Assembly (NCBI GenBank): GCA_020848315.1
Contig: JADLAH010000233.1
Location: forward strand, 1 to 8,645
Direction of reading: 5' to 3'
Source of the DNA: Chitinophagales bacterium
GTDB lineage: Bacteria; Bacteroidota; Bacteroidia; Chitinophagales; JADIYW01
DNA: 8,645 bases
Shown here: piece by piece, positions 5,602 to 8,645 of the stretch
Layout: every line of letters starts with the position of its first letter
Position numbering within the stretch: the stretch's first letter is position 1
Notes under the pieces: generated by a model
Told to the model about the DNA's origin: nothing
The model's input: only the letters and a program-made list of their open reading frames with translations
Database searches by the model: none
Position numbers and translations under genes: made by a program

Positions 5602-6561
5602 GTGCAATCCGCCTCCAATATTTCTGCATTTGAAAACAAACGCGTACTCATCGTAGGTGATATTATCCTCGATGAGTTTGTGTATGGCACTCAGGAAAGA
5701 ATGTCGCCGGAACACCGGGAAGTTCCGATACTGGATGTGTTGGAGCGGCGGCAGTATCTGGGCGGCGCAGCCAATGTAGCACTCAATATCAGGCAACTCA
5801 AAGCCATTCCCTACCTCGCAGGAACAGTGGGCAAAGATACAGCCGGAGATGCTGTTTACCGATTGCTGCATCAACATGACATCAGCAATGAATATGTACA
5901 TACCAATCAGCGGCAAGCGACTACACATAAAACAAGATTTTTCCGCGACGGACAACCTTTTTGCAGAATAGATGAAGACGGCAGCATAGAAGAACCGGAA
6001 CTGATTGCACATTTCATCCTGAAGAATGTGGCGGCAGCCATCCTGCACCACAAACCGCATGTGATGATTTTACAGGATTACAACAAGGGTGTACTGTCGG
6101 CTTCCGTCATACCGCCATTGCTGGCACTGGCCAGACAGCACCGTATGCTTGTCTGCGTAGATCCAAAGTTTGACAACTGGGAATTATATCAGGAAGCAGA
6201 CTTATTCAAACCCAACAAAGCGGAGTTTGACTTCATCACTTCGGCTGCCAATAAACAGCCGGAAGACATCCTGAAAAGTGCGGCTGAGCTGCGTCAAAAA
6301 ATACAATACAAGAACCTGTTGCTCACCTTAGGTGCGGAGGGTAATTTTATTGCGGACGGACAACAGGCCTCATTTATCCGTCAGTTTACGACCGTAGAAA
6401 ATCCGGATGTCTGTGGTGCCGGTGATACGGTGATTGCGGTCGCTTCACTGGCACTGGCCTGCGGTTTTCCATTGAGCGATATTGCAGCATTAGCCAATAA
6501 AGCCGGAGCCGTTGTTTGCAAAAAAAAAGACATCCAGCCCGTGCAATTCAACGAGCTGTAA
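5602..6561 (+). CDS. rfaE1: D-glycero-beta-D-manno-heptose-7-phosphate kinase (HldE kinase domain / HldA, PfkB family)
   Basis: This ribokinase/PfkB-fold enzyme phosphorylates heptose 7-phosphate to heptose 1,7-bisphosphate on the way to ADP-heptose for lipopolysaccharide. The 319 residues cover only the kinase half of the E. coli bifunctional HldE; no adenylyltransferase domain follows. Seen in order: GDIILDEFVYG (19-29), MSPEHREVPILDV (34-46), the substrate-binding GGAANVALN (54-62), TVGKDTAGD (75-83), DYNKGVLS (159-166), DPKFDNW (187-193), KPNKAEF (203-209) and the PfkB signature NPDVCGAGDT with catalytic base D275. The start is GTG 5602: an in-frame TAA at 5590-5592 and the absence of an ATG before residue 34 leave no better choice. 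Its 3' end faces the permease gene across 40 nt. Another sugar kinase of the family is possible but less likely given GGAANVA and the MSPE segment. Confidence 0.9.
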   Translation: MQSASNISAFENKRVLIVGDIILDEFVYGTQERMSPEHREVPILDVLERRQYLGGAANVALNIRQLKAIPYLAGTVGKDTAGDAVYRLLHQHDISNEYVHTNQRQATTHKTRFFRDGQPFCRIDEDGSIEEPELIAHFILKNVAAAILHHKPHVMILQDYNKGVLSASVIPPLLALARQHRMLVCVDPKFDNWELYQEADLFKPNKAEFDFITSAANKQPEDILKSAAELRQKIQYKNLLLTLGAEGNFIADGQQASFIRQFTTVENPDVCGAGDTVIAVASLALACGFPLSDIAALANKAGAVVCKKKDIQPVQFNEL

Positions 6562-6601
6562 ACAGTTTTTCTCCATCGTTTTCTTTGTGTAATAAGAACA
6601 A

Positions 6602-7864
6602 TTATTTGCTTCTGATGGCATCCACCGGTTCCATTTTCGCAGCCATGTAGGCAGGAATAATACCTGCGAGAATACCCAATAAAAAGGAAATTCCGAAAGC
6701 TATACCGACATTTCCTGCCGTCAGCACAAAGTCCATGCCTGATGCTTTGGTGGCGAAAATACACATGATATACACCAGCAACAATCCGACCAATGCGCCC
6801 ATCATACAAAGGAAAATGGCTTCAATTAAAAACTCCAGCAGAATATCATTGCGGGTAGCCCCGAGTGCCTTTTTTATGCCAATAATCGGTCTGCGTTCTG
6901 ACACACTCACGAACATGATATTGGCAATTCCGAAACCACCGACAATCAGGGAAAATGCGCCAATCACCCATTTCACCATCCCCAGCGAATCAAACACACC
7001 GTCAAAGCCTTTAGCAATAACGCTGAGTTGATTGACGGAAAAATTATCTTCCTGTGACGGACGTAGCTTGCGGGACGCCCGCATGATACCGATGAGTTCA
7101 TTCTTCAATGCTTCCAGCGAAACGCCCGGTCTGGTTCTCACCTCCAGCGTCATATCCACCTGATAAGGTTCGTACGAGAAATTCCGTTCATAATAGTTCA
7201 GCGGCACAATCACCACCTTATCATAGTTGAAGCCCAGCAAATCCTGTCCTTTCTTTGCAATCACGCCAATCACCTGCACGGGTTTGCCCGCAATGCGGAG
7301 CTGTAGTCCAACCGGGTTGTCGTTATTTTTAAAGAGCTTCTCCGCTATCTCTCCGCCGATGACACAAACATTCAGTCCGTTGTTCACTTCCATTGCGGAC
7401 AAAAATCTGCCTCTGGCAATATCAAGTTGAAAAACCTTGCCGTAATCCGCTGTCACCGCGGAGAGTTGTGCCTTGTAGGTTTTTTTATCCCTGTAGGAAA
7501 CTTCGGGCGCCTGACGAGGGTTAATTTCAAATGTGACTGCATCCGCCAACTTGGATTTAGCCTGAACGAACTTAAAATTTTCATATTTCACATTCGGCCT
7601 TTCCGCGTATTTCCACCACGGATAGTCAGAAGGACCATCGAATGTCCATGCCCATTTATTTACGAACAGAATATTATCGCCGAGACTGTTGATGGATTGG
7701 TTGATGTTATTTTTCAGCGCGTCAACTGCGGTGAGAATGGCAATGATACTGAAAATGCCTACGGTGATACCGAACAAAGAAAGGAAAGTGCGCAGTTTAT
7801 TCAACCACAACTGTTGCAGTGTCAGCTTCAGGGTTTCACCCAATACAGTTATCATATGGCGCAT
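6602..7864 (-). CDS. ABC transporter permease, MacB/FtsX family
   Basis: This is an inner-membrane permease of the MacB/FtsX (type VII ABC) superfamily, which couples a cytoplasmic ATPase to work on periplasmic substrates. The 420-residue product has the full MacB-type topology without the fused ATPase: TM1 about 27-47, a large periplasmic domain about 48-296 (MacB_PCD-like), TM2 about 298-321, TM3 about 343-370 and TM4 about 386-409. The diagnostic cytoplasmic loop SVSERRPIIGIKKALGAT (320-337) and the C-terminal PVDAIR (413-418) are present. No ATPase or membrane-fusion partner adjoins it; it must use one encoded elsewhere, and the substrate is unknown. The start is ATG 7864; ATG 7855 (residue 4) is an alternative that would leave a short leader after the -7 box at 7869-7876. 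It is convergent with the heptose kinase and divergent from queA. Confidence 0.9.
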   Translation of the reverse strand: MRHMITVLGETLKLTLQQLWLNKLRTFLSLFGITVGIFSIIAILTAVDALKNNINQSINSLGDNILFVNKWAWTFDGPSDYPWWKYAERPNVKYENFKFVQAKSKLADAVTFEINPRQAPEVSYRDKKTYKAQLSAVTADYGKVFQLDIARGRFLSAMEVNNGLNVCVIGGEIAEKLFKNNDNPVGLQLRIAGKPVQVIGVIAKKGQDLLGFNYDKVVIVPLNYYERNFSYEPYQVDMTLEVRTRPGVSLEALKNELIGIMRASRKLRPSQEDNFSVNQLSVIAKGFDGVFDSLGMVKWVIGAFSLIVGGFGIANIMFVSVSERRPIIGIKKALGATRNDILLEFLIEAIFLCMMGALVGLLLVYIMCIFATKASGMDFVLTAGNVGIAFGISFLLGILAGIIPAYMAAKMEPVDAIRSK

Positions 7865-7868
7865 GCCT

Positions 7869-7876
7869 CAAATTTA
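7869..7876 (-). promoter_or_regulatory. Bacteroidetes-type -7 promoter box for the permease gene
   Basis: The minus strand reads TAAATTTG, an exact TAnnTTTG match, with four bases between it and the ATG at 7864. This is the same geometry as at trpS. No -33 TTG is seen. If the real start is ATG 7855, a leader of about 9 nt would exist. Confidence 0.5.
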
Positions 7877-7895
7877 AGCAAAATATATGATGTGT

Positions 7896-8005
7896 CGGTC
7901 GTCGTGGCCATATCTTACAGGATCAGATAAAAATACTGCATTCCGACCGATTAAAATTTAATCCAATAAAAACATGCAGACCTTGCCAAATGGAATTTAC
8001 GACCG
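7896..8005. repeat. Three CGACCG-core elements in the permease-queA divergent intergenic region
   Basis: CGGTCGT at 7896-7902 is the exact reverse complement of ACGACCG at 7999-8005. A third copy of the core, CCGACCGA, lies at 7944-7951. The last copy directly abuts the queA -7 box. They may be binding sites for one regulator acting on both divergent genes, or chance repeats. Confidence 0.35.
7949..7963. repeat. Short perfect dyad GATTAAAATTTAATC
   Basis: Two 7-base arms (GATTAAA and TTTAATC) flank a single A. The dyad lies about 20 nt upstream of the queA -33 element and could be an operator or UP-like AT-rich element. It also partly overlaps the central CGACCG copy. Confidence 0.35.
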
Positions 8006-8013
8006 TATCTTTG
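7983..8013 (+). promoter_or_regulatory. Complete Bacteroidetes-type promoter for queA (-33 TTG, -7 TATCTTTG)
   Basis: TTG at 7983-7985 is followed after exactly 20 nt by TATCTTTG (8006-8013), an exact TAnnTTTG match followed by CA. This is the best promoter in the window. Transcription would begin about 8017-8020, giving a leader of about 50 nt before the queA ATG. Confidence 0.75.
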
Positions 8014-8043
8014 CAACAGTTTTTTACTCTACCCTTAAAATAT

Positions 8044-8065
8044 TTATTATTCCGTAAAATAATAA
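8044..8065 (+). promoter_or_regulatory. AU-only hairpin in the queA leader
   Basis: TTATTATT (8044-8051) pairs perfectly with AATAATAA (8058-8065) around a six-base loop CCGTAA. The stem ends 3 nt before the queA start codon. It is weak thermodynamically (all A-U pairs), so a regulatory role is only a suggestion. Confidence 0.35.
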
Positions 8066-8068
8066 CAC

Positions 8069-8645
8069 ATGAAACTTTCACAATTTGATTTTGAACTTCC
8101 GAAGGAAAAGATTGCACTTTATCCCTCCAAACAGCGCGATGAGTGCAAACTGATGGTAGTGCATCGCAAAACCGGAAAGATTGAGCACAAGACTTTTAAA
8201 AACGTACTGGATTATTTTGACGACGGCGATGTAATGGTGATTAACAACACCAAGGTATTCCCTGCGCGCATGTACGGCACCAAAGAAAAAACAGGTGCAA
8301 AAATCGAAGTATTCCTGTTGCGCGAACTAAACCACGACCTTCGTCTGTGGGATGTGCTGGTGGATCCGGCGCGAAAAATCCGCGTAGGAAACAAGCTGTA
8401 TTTTGGCGATGATGACCTCGTTGCGGAAGTAGTGGACAACACGACCTCCAGAGGTCGCACCATCCGCTTTCTGTTTGACGGCACAGACGCTGAATTCCGC
8501 GCAGTGCTCGACAAATTAGGCAATACACCACTTCCTAAATACATCAAAAGAGAGCCGGAAGAAATCGACAAAGAGCGTTACCAAACGGTATTTGCCAGTC
8601 AGGAAGGCGCTGTTGCCGCACCTACTGCCGGCCTGCACTTCAGCA
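8069..8645 (+). CDS. queA: S-adenosylmethionine:tRNA ribosyltransferase-isomerase (partial, C-terminus off the right edge)
   Basis: QueA transfers and isomerises the ribosyl group of S-adenosylmethionine onto 7-aminomethyl-7-deazaguanine at position 34 of tRNAs with GUN anticodons, making epoxyqueuosine. The 192 complete residues visible are about the first 55% of a family usually near 350 aa. Recognisable segments are [21 protein letters not shown] at the N-terminus, [18 protein letters not shown] (residues about 52-69), [12 protein letters not shown] (about 75-86), [12 protein letters not shown] (about 150-161) and the highly conserved [12 protein letters not shown] near the cut. The start at ATG 8069 matches the family N-terminus. 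The gene has its own consensus promoter about 55 nt upstream; no other queuosine gene is in the window. Confidence 0.95.
   Translation, partial: MKLSQFDFELPKEKIALYPSKQRDECKLMVVHRKTGKIEHKTFKNVLDYFDDGDVMVINNTKVFPARMYGTKEKTGAKIEVFLLRELNHDLRLWDVLVDPARKIRVGNKLYFGDDDLVAEVVDNTTSRGRTIRFLFDGTDAEFRAVLDKLGNTPLPKYIKREPEEIDKERYQTVFASQEGAVAAPTAGLHFS

Noticed and set aside
5386..6060. 224-aa minus-strand frame spanning the aminotransferase end and heptose kinase start
   Set aside because: It crosses an intrinsic terminator and two firm genes, is Cys/Phe rich and has no recognisable domain.
6556..6571. Terminator after the heptose kinase
   Set aside because: CTGT-AA-ACAG followed by T5 has only a 4-bp stem and a 2-nt loop that cannot close.
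7427..7930. 167-aa plus-strand frame opposite the permease
   Set aside because: Antisense to the permease coding sequence and extends through its promoter; no domain seen.
8014..8068. preQ1 riboswitch in the queA leader
   Set aside because: ACCC followed by an A-rich stretch recalls preQ1-I, but there is no complementary 5' GGG-type P1 arm, so the pseudoknot cannot form.
8212..8571. Two minus-strand frames opposite queA
   Set aside because: Both are antisense shadows of queA with Ser/Arg- or Cys/Arg-rich composition.

Overview
The window reads as chromosomal housekeeping DNA from a member of the Bacteroidetes (Bacteroidota), most likely an environmental Chitinophagales/Cytophagales/Sphingobacteriales-type genome. 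Three things support this. The start codons have no Shine-Dalgarno sequences. Motifs matching the Bacteroidetes sigma-factor -7 box (TAnnTTTG) lie just upstream of most genes, and one of them, before queA, has a -33 TTG 20 nt away. The gene content is also typical: a lone heptose-7-phosphate kinase, a WD40-like/SPOR envelope protein, a PorV-like barrel, a MacB-type permease and a deoxynucleoside kinase. No mobile element, CRISPR array, rRNA, tRNA or phage gene was seen.

Layout. A truncated gatC runs off the left edge on the minus strand and is divergent from trpS (369-1373, +). A deoxynucleoside kinase with a TTG start follows (1496-2134, +). It meets tail to tail, 3 nt apart, a minus-strand gene (2138-3160) for a secreted protein with a WD40-like beta-propeller repeat, a Pro/Val/Ala-rich linker and a C-terminal SPOR-like domain. 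Divergent from that is an outer-membrane beta-barrel gene (frame open from 3271, ends 4248, +) whose 5' end is problematic. Next are a class I aminotransferase (4333-5529, +), a strong intrinsic terminator (5546-5590) and a D-glycero-beta-D-manno-heptose-7-phosphate kinase (5602-6561, +). A MacB/FtsX-family permease (6602-7864, -) is convergent with that kinase. A divergent intergenic region of about 200 bp leads to queA (8069 onward, +), which is cut by the right edge.

The genes do not form one pathway. They cover translation and tRNA modification (gatC, trpS, queA), nucleotide salvage, amino-acid metabolism and envelope biogenesis (SPOR protein, barrel, heptose kinase, permease). Almost every gene seems to have its own promoter.

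I found no clear new multi-gene system. The points most worth a second look are: (1) the 5' end of the barrel gene, where a well-placed ATG is out of frame but joins the main frame through a T6A5 run containing a -1 slippery heptamer; (2) the divergent SPOR/propeller and barrel pair, which resembles type IX secretion (T9SS) PorE/PorV parts; (3) -7 boxes ending only 4 nt before ATG (trpS and the permease), which suggest leaderless transcripts; and (4) repeated CGACCG elements between the permease and queA.
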